A stretch of DNA of 64,000 bases from Curtobacterium salicis (GCF_011759505.1 NZ_JAAOYO010000004.1:124001-188000), one strand, 5' to 3'. Counted from the stretch's first letter, positions 23,357-32,545 are shown. Translations and numbers: made by a program. The notes: generated by a model from the letters alone, not told the origin.

Positions 23357-24610
23357 TCACCGCACCAGCCCGAGCACCCGCTCACCGAACGCGGAGCGGA
23401 ACTTGCCCGACGAGTCGCGGCGCGCGACCAGGTCGCGGAAGGCGCCCAGCCGCGGGTAGAGCTCGGCGACGGCGGAGCCGTCGAGGGAACTCATCTTCCC
23501 CCAGTGCGGACGGCCGCCGAACGGGGCGATCCGTGCCTCCAGGTCGGGCAGCAGGGCGGCGACCTCGTCCGGGTGCTTCTTCCAGGTGAAGGCGATGCAG
23601 AGCACGTCCTCGCCCTGTGTCGGGCTGAGCCACAGGTCGTCGGCGGCCATCGTGCGCAGTTCGCAGACGTGCAGGTGCGGCTGGATCCGGTCGGCCAGCC
23701 CACGCAGCGCGTCGAGCGCGCCGGCCGCGTGTCGGAGCGGCACGAAGTGCTCGCTCTGGACCTCCGACCCGACCGAGGGCACGGCCTCGATCGGGAAGTG
23801 CGGCAGCCGGTCCCACCAGGGCCCGACCGAGCCGTCGCGGGCGGTGTGGTGACCGTCACCGGGGGAACCGGGCAGGCGGGGTGCGCCCAGGAGGCCCGTG
23901 GGGACGTCGACGTCGTCGGCCCCGTCCGGCACGCGGGACTTCACGAGCACCTCGGACACGGTGTCGCCGAACAACGTGTACGCGCAGACGGAGTACCCCG
24001 CGGCGAAGACCTCGGCGGCGGAGGCGGTGAAGGTGTCCCACGGGATCGGCCCGTAGAGGTCCTGGCGCATCCGGTAGGCGGGCTGCACGTCGACGGTGAC
24101 GCGGGTGACGATGCCGAGCAGTCCGAGGTGGATCGCGGCGCCGGGCAGGTCCGCGTCGCCGCGGCGGATCGTGGTCGTGGCGCCGTCGGGGCCCATCACG
24201 TCGAGTGCGGCGACGGCGGTGCTCAGCGAGCCGAGGGTGGTGCCGGAGCCGTGCGTGCCGGTGGCGATCGCACCGCCGAGCGAGATGTGGGGGAGCGACC
24301 CCTCGTTGTGCAGGGCGACCCCGGCGGCGTCGAGTTCCGGTGCCACGAGCCCGTACCGGGTGCCGGCGCCCATCGTCGCCGTCCGACGGTCCGCGGCGAC
24401 GACGAGGTCGGTCGGGACGGCGGTCAGGTCGAGCAGGACGCCCGGGGTGTCGGCGACGTCGTTGAAGGAGTGCCGGGTGCCGAGGCCGTGGATGCTGGGG
24501 CTGCGGGCGACGAGCTCGGCGACGTCGTCGAGCGAGGTCGGCCGCACCACCCGCTCGGCCGTGTAGGTGACCGTGCCGGACCAGTTCAGCTCGCTCGTCG
24601 TCGACCGCAT
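23357..24610 (-). CDS. Alditol oxidase (FAD-dependent, VAO family)
   Basis: 417 aa. Oxidises polyols such as xylitol or sorbitol at C1, giving the aldose and H2O2. FAD domain: NWSGTVTYTAERVVRP, then GLGTRHSFND, in which His47 fits the residue that carries covalent FAD in Streptomyces AldO, and SLPHISLGGAIATGTHGSG. The substrate domain has YGPIPW, EVQSEHFVP, CELRTMAADDLWLSP and the C-terminal RPHWGKM. Overall pattern and length match AldO (about 418 aa) more than gulonolactone oxidases. Start ATG 24610. Followed at a distance by an exporter on the same strand; no sugar-catabolism cluster nearby. Confidence 0.88.
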   Translation of the reverse strand: MRSTTSELNWSGTVTYTAERVVRPTSLDDVAELVARSPSIHGLGTRHSFNDVADTPGVLLDLTAVPTDLVVAADRRTATMGAGTRYGLVAPELDAAGVALHNEGSLPHISLGGAIATGTHGSGTTLGSLSTAVAALDVMGPDGATTTIRRGDADLPGAAIHLGLLGIVTRVTVDVQPAYRMRQDLYGPIPWDTFTASAAEVFAAGYSVCAYTLFGDTVSEVLVKSRVPDGADDVDVPTGLLGAPRLPGSPGDGHHTARDGSVGPWWDRLPHFPIEAVPSVGSEVQSEHFVPLRHAAGALDALRGLADRIQPHLHVCELRTMAADDLWLSPTQGEDVLCIAFTWKKHPDEVAALLPDLEARIAPFGGRPHWGKMSSLDGSAVAELYPRLGAFRDLVARRDSSGKFRSAFGERVLGLVR

Positions 24611-24642
24611 GCGCCCACGATGCCACGCCGCCGGGAACGACG

Positions 24643-24671
24643 ACGCGCCCCCTCCGGGAGAGGGGGCGCGT
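24643..24671 (-). terminator. 12-bp-stem terminator after the exporter gene
   Basis: ACGCGCCCCCTC (24643-24654) pairs exactly with GAGGGGGCGCGT (24660-24671) around a 5-base loop, 17 bases after the stop at 24689 of the minus-strand exporter. No T-run, as usual in this genome. Confidence 0.8.
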
Positions 24672-24688
24672 GGTCTGTCCGGGATCGG

Positions 24689-26188
24689 TCAGTGCATGGC
24701 GGGCGCGGGTGCACCCTCCGGGGTGGCCGGCTTCCGGACCATCGCCGAGGCGACGATGCCGAGCATCGAGATCACCGCGCCGACGAGGAACGCCGAGTGC
24801 ACACCGGACGCGGTCGCCCGTGCCGTGGCCTCGGCGGCGGTCGCGGCGCCCGCGACGTCGCCGTTCGTCGCCGCAGCGGTGGCGCCGAGGGTCAGCAGCG
24901 TGACGAACAGTGCCGTGCCGGCTGCGCCCGCCAGCTGCTGGGCCGTGCCGAGGACGGCGCTGCCGTGCGAGTACAGGCGCGGCGGCAGGCCACCGAGTGC
25001 CGCGGTGAACAGCGGCGTGAAGGTCAGTGCCAGGCCGAGGCTCAGCACGATGTGGGCGACGAGGACGAACCAGACGCTGGTGTCCGCGGTGACCGTCGAG
25101 AGCGCCCACAGCACGGCGCTGATGATCACCGAGCCGGGGATGAGCAGCATCCGCGGCCCGTGGCGGTCGTAGATCCGGCCGACGATCGGGGACAGCAGCC
25201 CCATCAGCAGACCGCCGGGGAGCAGCAGGAGTCCGACCTGCAGGACCTCGAGGCCGAGCACGCGCTCGAGGTAGATCGGCAGCAGGATCAGCGTGCCGAA
25301 CATCGCCATGAAGCTGATCGCCATCGCGACGATCGGGATCGTGAAGCCCTTGGTGCTGAACGTGCGGAGGTCGAGCAGTGCCGCGTCCCGACGCTGCAGA
25401 CGGGTCTGGCGGACGATGAAGACGGCCAGCGCGACGAACCCGACGACGAGCGAGCCGACGGGCACGCCGTACCCGGTGTCGCCGGCCTCGCCGATGCTCG
25501 ACAGGCCGTAGACGATGCCGCCGAACGCGAAGGCGGACAGGACCACGGAGAACACGTCGATCGCGGACTTCCGCGGGGTGGAGACGTTGCGGACCTTCAG
25601 CATGCCGAGCACGAGGGCGGCGAGGGCGATCGGCAGGACGAAGCCGAAGAGCCAGCGCCACGAGAACGCGTTGAGGATGAGGCCGGAGATCGTCGGGCCG
25701 ATCGCGGGGGCGACCGAGATGACGATCGAGATGTTGCCCATCACGCGGCCACGGTGGGCCGGCTCGATGAGGGTCAGGACGGTGGTCATGAGCAGCGGCA
25801 TCATGATCGCGGTGCCACTGGCCTGCACGATGCGCCCGATGAGCAGCATCGTGAAGCCCGGCGCGAGCAGTGCGATGAGCGTCCCGACGGAGAACAGGCT
25901 CATCGCCCAGACGAACACCGGACGGGTGTTGAAGCGCTGCAGCAGGTAGCCGGTGATCGGGATCACGACGGCCATGGTGAGCAGGAAGCCGGTGGTCAGC
26001 CACTGTCCGGTCGCGGCGCTGATGCCGAGGTCGTCCATGAGTCGCGGCAGCGCCACGCCCATGATCGTCTCGTTGAGGATGACGACGAACGCCGAGACGA
26101 GCAGCAGCCCGATCACGAGGCGGTTGCCCGCGGGGGAGGACTCTTCGACGGACCCGGTGCGGGGTGCGGAGTCGACGGCCTGGGTCAA
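24689..26188 (-). CDS. MFS transporter, DHA2/EmrB-like exporter (TTG start)
   Basis: 499 aa with about 14 hydrophobic segments. LNETIMGVALPRLMDDLGIS opens helix 1, ATGQWLTTGFLLTMAVVIP is DHA2-typical, and QRFNTRPVF replaces motif A. LIGRIVQASGTAIMMPLLM is motif B, and the GPTISGLILNAFSWRWLF motif C region is strong. Start placed at TTG 26188 because AGGAG sits 5 bases before it; a start at 26269 would add 27 residues but has no ribosome site. Similar to lincomycin/multidrug exporters. acyP lies upstream on the same strand, with a 132-base gap. Confidence 0.85.
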   Translation of the reverse strand: MTQAVDSAPRTGSVEESSPAGNRLVIGLLLVSAFVVILNETIMGVALPRLMDDLGISAATGQWLTTGFLLTMAVVIPITGYLLQRFNTRPVFVWAMSLFSVGTLIALLAPGFTMLLIGRIVQASGTAIMMPLLMTTVLTLIEPAHRGRVMGNISIVISVAPAIGPTISGLILNAFSWRWLFGFVLPIALAALVLGMLKVRNVSTPRKSAIDVFSVVLSAFAFGGIVYGLSSIGEAGDTGYGVPVGSLVVGFVALAVFIVRQTRLQRRDAALLDLRTFSTKGFTIPIVAMAISFMAMFGTLILLPIYLERVLGLEVLQVGLLLLPGGLLMGLLSPIVGRIYDRHGPRMLLIPGSVIISAVLWALSTVTADTSVWFVLVAHIVLSLGLALTFTPLFTAALGGLPPRLYSHGSAVLGTAQQLAGAAGTALFVTLLTLGATAAATNGDVAGAATAAEATARATASGVHSAFLVGAVISMLGIVASAMVRKPATPEGAPAPAMH

Positions 26189-26320
26189 GGGGGCTCCTGG
26201 TGTCTTCGTGGTGTGACGGGTGGACCCACGACGGGTGGGTACCGAGGCTGCAAGAGCTGACAGGACCACAGCATTCCCGACTGCCGTCGAACGCGCGATG
26301 GACTCCGCGTGTCGGACACC

Positions 26321-26602
26321 TCAGTGCAGGATGCGGAAGCCGTCGTCCTCGCCGAGTGGGGCGACCTCGCGGACGGCCACGTCGGTGACGGTCGCCGAGG
26401 GAGGTCCGGAGCGGAGCATCACGACGAGTGCGTCGACCGCGGGGCCGGGGCCCTCCGCCTCGACCTCGACGGTGCCGTCGAACAGGTTCCGCGCGTACCC
26501 GACGAGTTCGAGTCCGTCGGCCTTCCGTGCCGTCCAGTACCGGAACCCGACGCCCTGCACCGTCCCGGTCACGACGGCGTGCTTCCTCGTGGTGCTGCCC
26601 AT
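26321..26602 (-). CDS. acyP: Acylphosphatase
   Basis: 93 aa, the normal size. Hydrolyses acyl phosphates such as carbamoyl or acetyl phosphate. The phosphate cradle GTVQGVGFRYW contains the catalytic Arg (about residue 21), and GYARNLFDGTVEVEAEG supplies the catalytic Asn (about residue 39). ATG at 26602 precedes MGSTTRKHAVVTG. It is divergent from nrtR. Identification is secure; its role beyond housekeeping is not indicated. Confidence 0.93.
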   Translation of the reverse strand: MGSTTRKHAVVTGTVQGVGFRYWTARKADGLELVGYARNLFDGTVEVEAEGPGPAVDALVVMLRSGPPSATVTDVAVREVAPLGEDDGFRILH

Positions 26603-26674
26603 GCGGCCGATGCTACGAGCGGCGTGTTACCCGGGCGTCACGACTGCGTTCCGGTCCGGTGACCATCGTGATAC

Positions 26675-26711
26675 GGTCATCATTACCCGAACAGTTCGGG
26701 TCAAAATGACC
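26675..26711 (+). promoter_or_regulatory. 37-bp palindrome, probable NrtR operator
   Basis: Outer arms GGTCAT/ATGACC and inner arms CCCGAAC/GTTCGGG are symmetric around position 26693, with mismatches only in the connecting bases. It ends 20 bases before the nrtR start, overlapping the expected promoter of the nrtR-nad genes. The position, symmetry and adjacent regulator make NrtR the likely ligand. Confidence 0.8.
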
Positions 26712-26730
26712 ATAACAGACGGGAGCCGCG

Positions 26731-27411
26731 ATGGACGACAACGCGATCCGGCTCGCGGTCTCGACCGTCATCGTCGCGCTCCGCCCGCATCCCGACACCG
26801 GCGTCCCCGCGCTCTGGATGCCGCTGGTGCGTCGCGTGACCGAGCCGTACGAGGGCTCCTGGGCGTTGCCCGGTGGATGGGTCGGCGCCGACGAGGGGCT
26901 CGACGACTCCGCCGCCGCACGCCTCCGCGAGACGACCAAGGTGCAGCCGCGCTACCTCGAGCAGCTCTACGCGTTCGGCGCGGTCGACCGGTCGCCCACC
27001 CGCGTCGTCTCGGTCGTGTACTGGGCGCTCGTGCACCCGGACGAAGCGAGCGTCGTGCCGGACGACTGGAACGTGCGGTGGTTCCTCGCCGACGAGCACC
27101 CCCCGCTGGCGTTCGACCACGACCGGATCGTCGAGTACGCGCTGTGGCGACTGCGCAACAAGATGTCGTACTCCCGGATCGCCCAGGCGTTCCTCGGTGA
27201 CCGGTTCACGCTCGCTGAACTCCGCGGTGTGTACGAGGCGGTGCTCGGGCAGACGCTCGACCCGGCGAACTTCCGACGGCAGGTCGCCCAGAGCGACGCG
27301 GTCCTGCCGACCGACGAGACCACGAGCGGCGGACGGCACCGACCGGCCCGGCTCTACCGCTCGAACCCCGACCTGTCGTACGCGGACAACGGCCCGCTGA
27401 CGACGCCCTGA
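26731..27411 (+). CDS. nrtR: NrtR-type Nudix-related transcriptional regulator of NAD synthesis
   Basis: 226 aa. N-terminal Nudix-like domain (residues 5-140): STVIVALRPHP, LPGGWVGADEGLDDSAAARLRETTKV. The Nudix box lacks the REUxEE glutamates (LRETTKV), so hydrolysis is unlikely; NrtR proteins use this pocket to sense ADP-ribose. The C-terminal winged helix (about 145-220) has MSYSRIAQAFLGDRFTLAELRGVYEAVLGQTLDPANFRRQV. The stop is 30 bases before nadA, in the same orientation. The 37-bp palindrome immediately upstream fits an autoregulated operator covering the whole nad operon. Confidence 0.92.
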   Translation: MDDNAIRLAVSTVIVALRPHPDTGVPALWMPLVRRVTEPYEGSWALPGGWVGADEGLDDSAAARLRETTKVQPRYLEQLYAFGAVDRSPTRVVSVVYWALVHPDEASVVPDDWNVRWFLADEHPPLAFDHDRIVEYALWRLRNKMSYSRIAQAFLGDRFTLAELRGVYEAVLGQTLDPANFRRQVAQSDAVLPTDETTSGGRHRPARLYRSNPDLSYADNGPLTTP

Positions 27412-27441
27412 CCCATCCCCTGACCTGAGACGGGAACCGCC

Positions 27442-28809
27442 GTGTCCATCGCGACCACCATCGAACTGATCTCCAACGGCCGGGCTGCCGGCGCCACCTG
27501 CACGCCCGACCTTGCCGCACCCACCTGGGACTTCGACACCGTCCCCGGCTACGGCCCCGGATCGTCGATGTCCGACGTCATCCCGACGTCGGCCCCACGG
27601 CAGGGCGTCATCCCCGACGAGTACCGGAACGCCCCGGACGACGAGCTCCACGAGCGCATCGAGCGGGCGAAGGCGACGCTGGGGGACCGGGTGGTCGTCC
27701 TCGGGCACTTCTACCAGCGGGACGAGGTCGTCCGGCACGCGGACTTCCTGGGCGACTCGTTCCAGCTCGCCAACGCGGCGCTGACGAAGCCCGACGCCGA
27801 GGCCATCGTCTTCTGCGGCGTGCACTTCATGGCGGAGACGGCCGACATCCTCGCCCGCGACGACCAGCGGGTGATCCTGCCGAACCTGGCCGCCGGCTGC
27901 TCGATGGCGGACATGGCCGACATCGACAGCGTCGAGGCCGCCTGGGCCGAGCTCACGGCGCTCTACGGCACCGAGCCCGACGCCGACGGCCGTGTCCCGG
28001 TCATCCCCGTCACGTACATGAACTCGGCCGCCGACCTCAAGGCGTTCTGCGGGCGGAACGGCGGCATCGTCTGCACGTCCTCGAACGCCGCGACGGTCCT
28101 CGAGTGGGCGTTCGAGCGGGGGCAGCGCGTGCTGTTCTTCCCCGACCAGCACCTGGGGCGCAACACCGCGAAGGCGATGGGCATCAGCACGGACCGGATG
28201 CCGATGTGGAACCCACGACTGGCCGGCGGCGGCAACACCGCGGCGGAACTCCTCGAGGCGCAGGTCGTCCTGTGGCACGGCTTCTGCTCGGTGCACCGAC
28301 GCTTCACCGTCGACCAGATCGCGCAGGCCCGTCGGGAGCACCCGGGCGTCCAGGTGATCGTGCACCCGGAGTGCCCGATGGCCGTCGTCGACGCAGCCGA
28401 CGTCGCGGGCAGCACGGACCTGATCCGGAAGACGGTCGCCGCGGCCACCGAGCCGACGACCTTCGCGATCGGCACCGAGATCAACATGGTGAACCGCCTG
28501 GCGGCCGAGTACCCGCAGCACACGATCTTCTGCCTGGACCCGGTCGTCTGCCCCTGCTCGACGATGTACCGGATCCACCCGGGCTACCTCGCCTGGGTGC
28601 TCGAGGCGCTCGTCCGCGGTGAGGTCCTCAACGAGATCGTGGTGCCCGCCGCCGTGCAGATCGACGCGAAGGTCGCCCTCGAGCGGATGCTCGCCGCCAA
28701 GCCCCGTCCCCTCGCCGGCCAGCGGGACCCGGGCCCGGCCGCCACCGGCACGGCCGCGCCCAGCGCTGCCGCCACCGGCACGGCCGCGACCACCACCGTC
28801 CGGGCCTGA
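27442..28809 (+). CDS. nadA: Quinolinate synthase A
   Basis: 455 aa. Condenses iminoaspartate with dihydroxyacetone phosphate to quinolinate using a [4Fe-4S] cluster. Motifs: VVVLGHFYQRDEVV, FCGVHFMAETADIL, PNLAAGCSMADMA, CTSSNAATVLEWAF, FPDQHLGRN, HPECPMAVVDAADVAGST, and PVVCPCSTMYRIHP. Cysteines for the cluster occur in the FCGVHF, HPECPM and VCPC segments. The N-terminus has an extra ~45 residues and the C-terminus an Ala/Thr-rich tail (~30), both low-complexity. GTG start at 27442. Two bases separate it from nadB. Confidence 0.96.
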   Translation: MSIATTIELISNGRAAGATCTPDLAAPTWDFDTVPGYGPGSSMSDVIPTSAPRQGVIPDEYRNAPDDELHERIERAKATLGDRVVVLGHFYQRDEVVRHADFLGDSFQLANAALTKPDAEAIVFCGVHFMAETADILARDDQRVILPNLAAGCSMADMADIDSVEAAWAELTALYGTEPDADGRVPVIPVTYMNSAADLKAFCGRNGGIVCTSSNAATVLEWAFERGQRVLFFPDQHLGRNTAKAMGISTDRMPMWNPRLAGGGNTAAELLEAQVVLWHGFCSVHRRFTVDQIAQARREHPGVQVIVHPECPMAVVDAADVAGSTDLIRKTVAAATEPTTFAIGTEINMVNRLAAEYPQHTIFCLDPVVCPCSTMYRIHPGYLAWVLEALVRGEVLNEIVVPAAVQIDAKVALERMLAAKPRPLAGQRDPGPAATGTAAPSAAATGTAATTTVRA

Positions 28810-28811
28810 CG

Positions 28812-30443
28812 ATGCACGTCGTCGTCGTCGGGTCGGGCATCGCCGGCCTCACCGCCGCCATCCGTGCCAGCGCCGTGCACGACGTGACCCTCGTCACGAA
28901 GGGCGCCCTGGCCGACGGCGCCACGGCGCGCGCCCAGGGCGGCATCGCGGTGGCGCTCGGGGCGGACGACTCCGCCGCCCTGCACGAGCACGACACGCAC
29001 GTCGCGGCCGCCGGCAGCGCCGACGCCCGCGCCGTGGACGTCCTCTGCACCGACGGCCCGGCGCGGGTCCGCGACCTGCTCGCACTCGGCGTGCCGTTCG
29101 ACCGCAGCACCGACCCGACGACCCTCGACCGGTACTGCGACGACCTGGCCCGTGGACGCGAGGCGGCACACACGCGCTGGCGGGTCCTGCACGCCGACGG
29201 GGACGCGACCGGTGCCGCGGTGGAACGGACCCTCGTCGCCGCCCTGCACCGCCGACACGTCACGATCCTCGAGCGCACCTGCCTCACCGACCTCGTGGTC
29301 CGCGACGGTCAGGTCGTCGGCATCGACGTCCTCGACCTCCTCGGCGAGCCCCGGCGGCTCGACGCGGACGCGGTGCTGATCGCCTCCGGGGGCGCCGGGC
29401 ACCTGTACCGCGAGACGACGAACCCGCTCGTCGCGACCGGGGACGGCACGGCAGCCGCCTGGCGGGCCGGGGCCGTCCTCGCCGACCTCGAGTTCGTCCA
29501 GTTCCACCCGACCCGCCTTGCGGTGCCGGACGGCGGCCTGGTCTCCGAGGCCGTCCGAGGCGAGGGCGCCGTCCTCCGTGACGCGACCGGACACCGCTTC
29601 ATGACCGACGTGCACCCCGACGCCGAGCTCGCCCCGCGGGACGTCGTCGCGCGTGGGATCGCGGCGGCGATGCGGACGCAGCGCGGCCTGCCGGTCCTCC
29701 TCGACGCGACCGGCCTCGACCCCGACTTCCTCGTCGGACGCTTCCCGGGGCTCACCCGCGCGACCCGCGCGGCCGGCTTCGACTGGACGCGCGAGGGCGT
29801 CCCGGTCGCCCCGGCCGCGCACTACGCGATGGGCGGGATCGCGACGGACACGGAGGGCCGTACCAGCCTCCCGGGTCTCCTCGCCGTCGGTGAGGCCGCC
29901 TGCACCGGCGTGCACGGCGCCAACCGACTGGCGTCGAACTCGCTGCTCGAAGGGCTCGTCTTCGCGGTCCGCGCGGCGGACGCCCTCGGCGCACCGCGAC
30001 CGGGTCGGCTCCGGCTGCGGGGCGACGCGACGCTCGTCCCGACCGTCGTCCCCGCCGTCGTCGACCGGACGGGAGGCGCCACCCGCCCCGGTCCGGACGC
30101 CCCCGTCCGGCAGGCGCTGCAGTCCGTCATGACCGACCACGTCGGCCTGCTCCGTGACGCGGCCGGGCTCGCCGGCGCGCGCGCTGCCCTGTCCGGACTC
30201 TCCGCCCCCGGACCGATGACCGTCCGGGACGCCGAGGACCGCGCGCTGCTCGACCTCGCCCGGCTCACGGCCCTCGCGGCCGAGGCCCGCACGGAGTCCC
30301 GCGGTGCCCACGCCCGCACCGACCACCCGGACACCGACCCGACCGCACCGGCGACGAACGCCTGGGTCACGGCGACCCCCGCGCCCGCCACCGCCGTGCC
30401 CGGACCCCTCCGACCGTCCGCCCGACAGGGAGCACTCGCATGA
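28812..30443 (+). CDS. nadB: L-aspartate oxidase
   Basis: 543 aa flavoprotein oxidising aspartate to iminoaspartate, which NadA consumes. FAD motif VVVVGSGIAGLTAAIRA at the N-terminus; the ATARAQGGIAVAL segment; FHPTRLA with VSEAVRGEGAVLRDATGHRFM; HYAMGGIATD and GVHGANRLASNSLLEGLVF, all standard for NadB. The C-terminal helical domain begins after a linker. In that linker a CCGGACGGGAGGCGC element (30069-30083) is read as R-T-G-G-A. The ATG overlaps the nadC start downstream (ATGA at 30440). Confidence 0.95.
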   Translation: MHVVVVGSGIAGLTAAIRASAVHDVTLVTKGALADGATARAQGGIAVALGADDSAALHEHDTHVAAAGSADARAVDVLCTDGPARVRDLLALGVPFDRSTDPTTLDRYCDDLARGREAAHTRWRVLHADGDATGAAVERTLVAALHRRHVTILERTCLTDLVVRDGQVVGIDVLDLLGEPRRLDADAVLIASGGAGHLYRETTNPLVATGDGTAAAWRAGAVLADLEFVQFHPTRLAVPDGGLVSEAVRGEGAVLRDATGHRFMTDVHPDAELAPRDVVARGIAAAMRTQRGLPVLLDATGLDPDFLVGRFPGLTRATRAAGFDWTREGVPVAPAAHYAMGGIATDTEGRTSLPGLLAVGEAACTGVHGANRLASNSLLEGLVFAVRAADALGAPRPGRLRLRGDATLVPTVVPAVVDRTGGATRPGPDAPVRQALQSVMTDHVGLLRDAAGLAGARAALSGLSAPGPMTVRDAEDRALLDLARLTALAAEARTESRGAHARTDHPDTDPTAPATNAWVTATPAPATAVPGPLRPSARQGALA

Positions 30444-31396
30444 CCACCACGACGCCCACCACGACGCCCGCCACCACCACACCCGCCACCGACGCGACCA
30501 CCACGACCACGCTGTCGGCCGCCGCGGTCCCCGACCCGGGCACGATCCCGCCGCACGCGCTCCGCCGGGTCATCGAGACCGCCCTCGAGGAGGACGCGCC
30601 CTGGGGGGACGTCACGAGCGAGACGCTGATCCCCGCCTCGGCCACCGCGACCGCGACCCTGGCGGCCCGCGAACCCGGTGTGCTCGCGGGCGGCGAGGTC
30701 TTCGTCGCGGTGATGCACGCCGTCGACCCGGGCCTGGTCGTCGCGCTCGCCCTCCGCGACGGCGCCGCCTTCGCCGCCGGGGACGTCATCGCCAGCGTCA
30801 CCGGGTCGGCCCGCTCGGTGCTCCGGGCCGAGCGGGTGGCGCTGAACCTGGTCCAGCGGATGTCCGGCATCGCCACCCTGACCGCTCGGTACGTCGACGC
30901 CACGGTCGGCACCGGCGCGCGGATCGTCGACACCCGGAAGACCACGCCCGGCCTCCGCGCACTCGAACGGCACGCGGTCCGGTGCGGGGGCGGGCACAAC
31001 CACCGCACGTCCCTGTCCGACGCGGTGCTCGCGAAGGACAACCACCTGGCCGTGCTGCTCGCCGAGGGGGTCGGCATCGGGGACGCGATCCGCGCCGCAC
31101 GGGCCCGGCTCGGCCACACCGTGCACCTCGAGGTGGAGGTCGACCGGATCGACCAGATCGAAGCCGTCGTCAGCGCCGGCGTCGACACGATCATGCTCGA
31201 CAACTTCACCGTGCCGATGCTCGACGAGGGCGTCGCGCTCGTGGCCGGACGGGCGCTCGTCGAGGCCTCGGGCGGGGTGTCCCTCGAGACGGTCGCCGCG
31301 ATCGCCGCCACCGGGGTCGACATCGTCTCCGTCGGTGCCCTGACCCACTCGGCGCGGGCACTCGACCTCGGGCTCGACGTCGACGTCACCGCCTGA
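30440..31396 (+). CDS. nadC: Nicotinate-nucleotide pyrophosphorylase (carboxylating)
   Basis: 318 aa. Converts quinolinate and PRPP to nicotinate mononucleotide. Motifs: LEEDAPWGDVTSETL, ERVALNLVQRMSGIATLT, VDTRKTTPGLRALERHAVRCGGGHNHR, AVLAKDNHLAV, HLEVEVD, DTIMLDNF and VSVGALTHSARALDLGLDV. The catalytic Lys/Arg/His set of the RKTTPGLR and GGGHNHR segments is intact. There is an odd extra N-terminus of about 35 residues, almost only Thr, Pro and Ala; the ATG at 30440 has GGGAG upstream, so the extension is probably translated. ATGA overlap with nadB. Confidence 0.95.
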   Translation: MTTTTPTTTPATTTPATDATTTTTLSAAAVPDPGTIPPHALRRVIETALEEDAPWGDVTSETLIPASATATATLAAREPGVLAGGEVFVAVMHAVDPGLVVALALRDGAAFAAGDVIASVTGSARSVLRAERVALNLVQRMSGIATLTARYVDATVGTGARIVDTRKTTPGLRALERHAVRCGGGHNHRTSLSDAVLAKDNHLAVLLAEGVGIGDAIRAARARLGHTVHLEVEVDRIDQIEAVVSAGVDTIMLDNFTVPMLDEGVALVAGRALVEASGGVSLETVAAIAATGVDIVSVGALTHSARALDLGLDVDVTA

Positions 31397-31405
31397 GGGC
31401 CGGCC

Positions 31406-32545
31406 GTGTTCTACCTCGACCGTGCCGCCACCACGCCGGTCCGCCGCGAGGTGCTCGAGGCGATGTGGCCCTACCTGACCGGCACGTTCGGCAACCCGTC
31501 CTCGACCCACGGCATCGGCGACGCCGCAGCCCGGGGCCTCGCCGCCGCGCGGTCGGTCGTCGCCGGAGCGCTCGGCTGCCGCCCCGGCGAGGTCGTCTTC
31601 ACGGGCGGTGGCACCGAGGGTGCGAACACCGCGGTCAAGGGCATCGCGCTCGCCACACCCCGGGGTCGCCACGTCGTCACGAGCGCGATCGAGCACGAGG
31701 CCGTCCTCGAGAGCTGCCGGTACCTCGAACGGTTCCACGGCTTCGACCTGACGGTGCTCCCGGTGGAGCCGGACGGCACCGTGACGCCGGACACCCTGCG
31801 CGCCGCCCTCCGACCCGACACCACGCTCGTCTCGATCGCGCACGCCGACAACGAGATCGGCACGGTGCAGGACGTCACCCGGCTCGCCGCGGTCGCCCAC
31901 GAGGTCGGGGCGCGCTTCCACACCGACGCCGTGCAGTCGGCTCCCTGGTTGCCGGTCGGCCTCGACGTCCTCGGGGTCGACGCGGTCTCGGTCTCCGGTC
32001 ACAAGCTGGGCGCCACGAAGGGGACCGGCGCGCTCGCCGTCCGTGCCGGGGTGCAGCTCGAACCGCTCGTGCACGGCGGCGGGCAGGAGCGTGGGCGCCG
32101 CTCGGGCACCGAGGACGTCGCCGGTGCCGTGGGGCTCGCCGCGGCCTGGGGGAGTGTCCTCGTCGAGCGGGATGCCGCCGCGGCCCACGCCGCGACCGTC
32201 CGGGACGTCGTCGTCGCCGGGGTGCTCGACCGGGTGCCGGGCGCGCTGCTCACCGGGTCGGCCGACCGCCGCCTGCCCGGTCACGCCTCCTTCTGCTTCC
32301 CCGGGGTGCACGGCGAGACGGTGCTGCTCGAACTCGAACGACGTGACGTCGTGTCCTCGTCCGGCAGCGCCTGTGCCGCCGGCAGCACCGACGCGTCGCA
32401 CGTGCTGACCGCCCTGGGCCTCCCGGACGACCTGGCACGTTCGGCGGTCCGGCTGACGTTCGACGCGACCCTCACCACGGCGGACGCCGGGGCCGTCGTG
32501 GAGGCCGTGGTGGCGGCCGTCTCGGCCGTCCGGTCGCTCGCCTGA
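31406..32545 (+). CDS. Cysteine desulfurase, NAD-operon type
   Basis: 379 aa, NifS/IscS family aminotransferase fold with PLP. FYLDRAATTPVRREVLEAM, GNPSSTHGIG, VVFTGGGTEGANTAVKGIAL, TSAIEHEAVL, VDAVSVSGHKLGATKGTGAL (PLP-Lys in SGHKLG), GGGQERGRRSGTEDV, and the mobile-loop SSGSACAAGS with catalytic Cys. As the last gene after nadC it presumably provides sulfur for the NadA iron-sulfur cluster (the NadS role known in several bacteria), although it could also serve general cluster assembly. GTG start 9 bases after the nadC stop. Confidence 0.92.
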   Translation: MFYLDRAATTPVRREVLEAMWPYLTGTFGNPSSTHGIGDAAARGLAAARSVVAGALGCRPGEVVFTGGGTEGANTAVKGIALATPRGRHVVTSAIEHEAVLESCRYLERFHGFDLTVLPVEPDGTVTPDTLRAALRPDTTLVSIAHADNEIGTVQDVTRLAAVAHEVGARFHTDAVQSAPWLPVGLDVLGVDAVSVSGHKLGATKGTGALAVRAGVQLEPLVHGGGQERGRRSGTEDVAGAVGLAAAWGSVLVERDAAAAHAATVRDVVVAGVLDRVPGALLTGSADRRLPGHASFCFPGVHGETVLLELERRDVVSSSGSACAAGSTDASHVLTALGLPDDLARSAVRLTFDATLTTADAGAVVEAVVAAVSAVRSLA

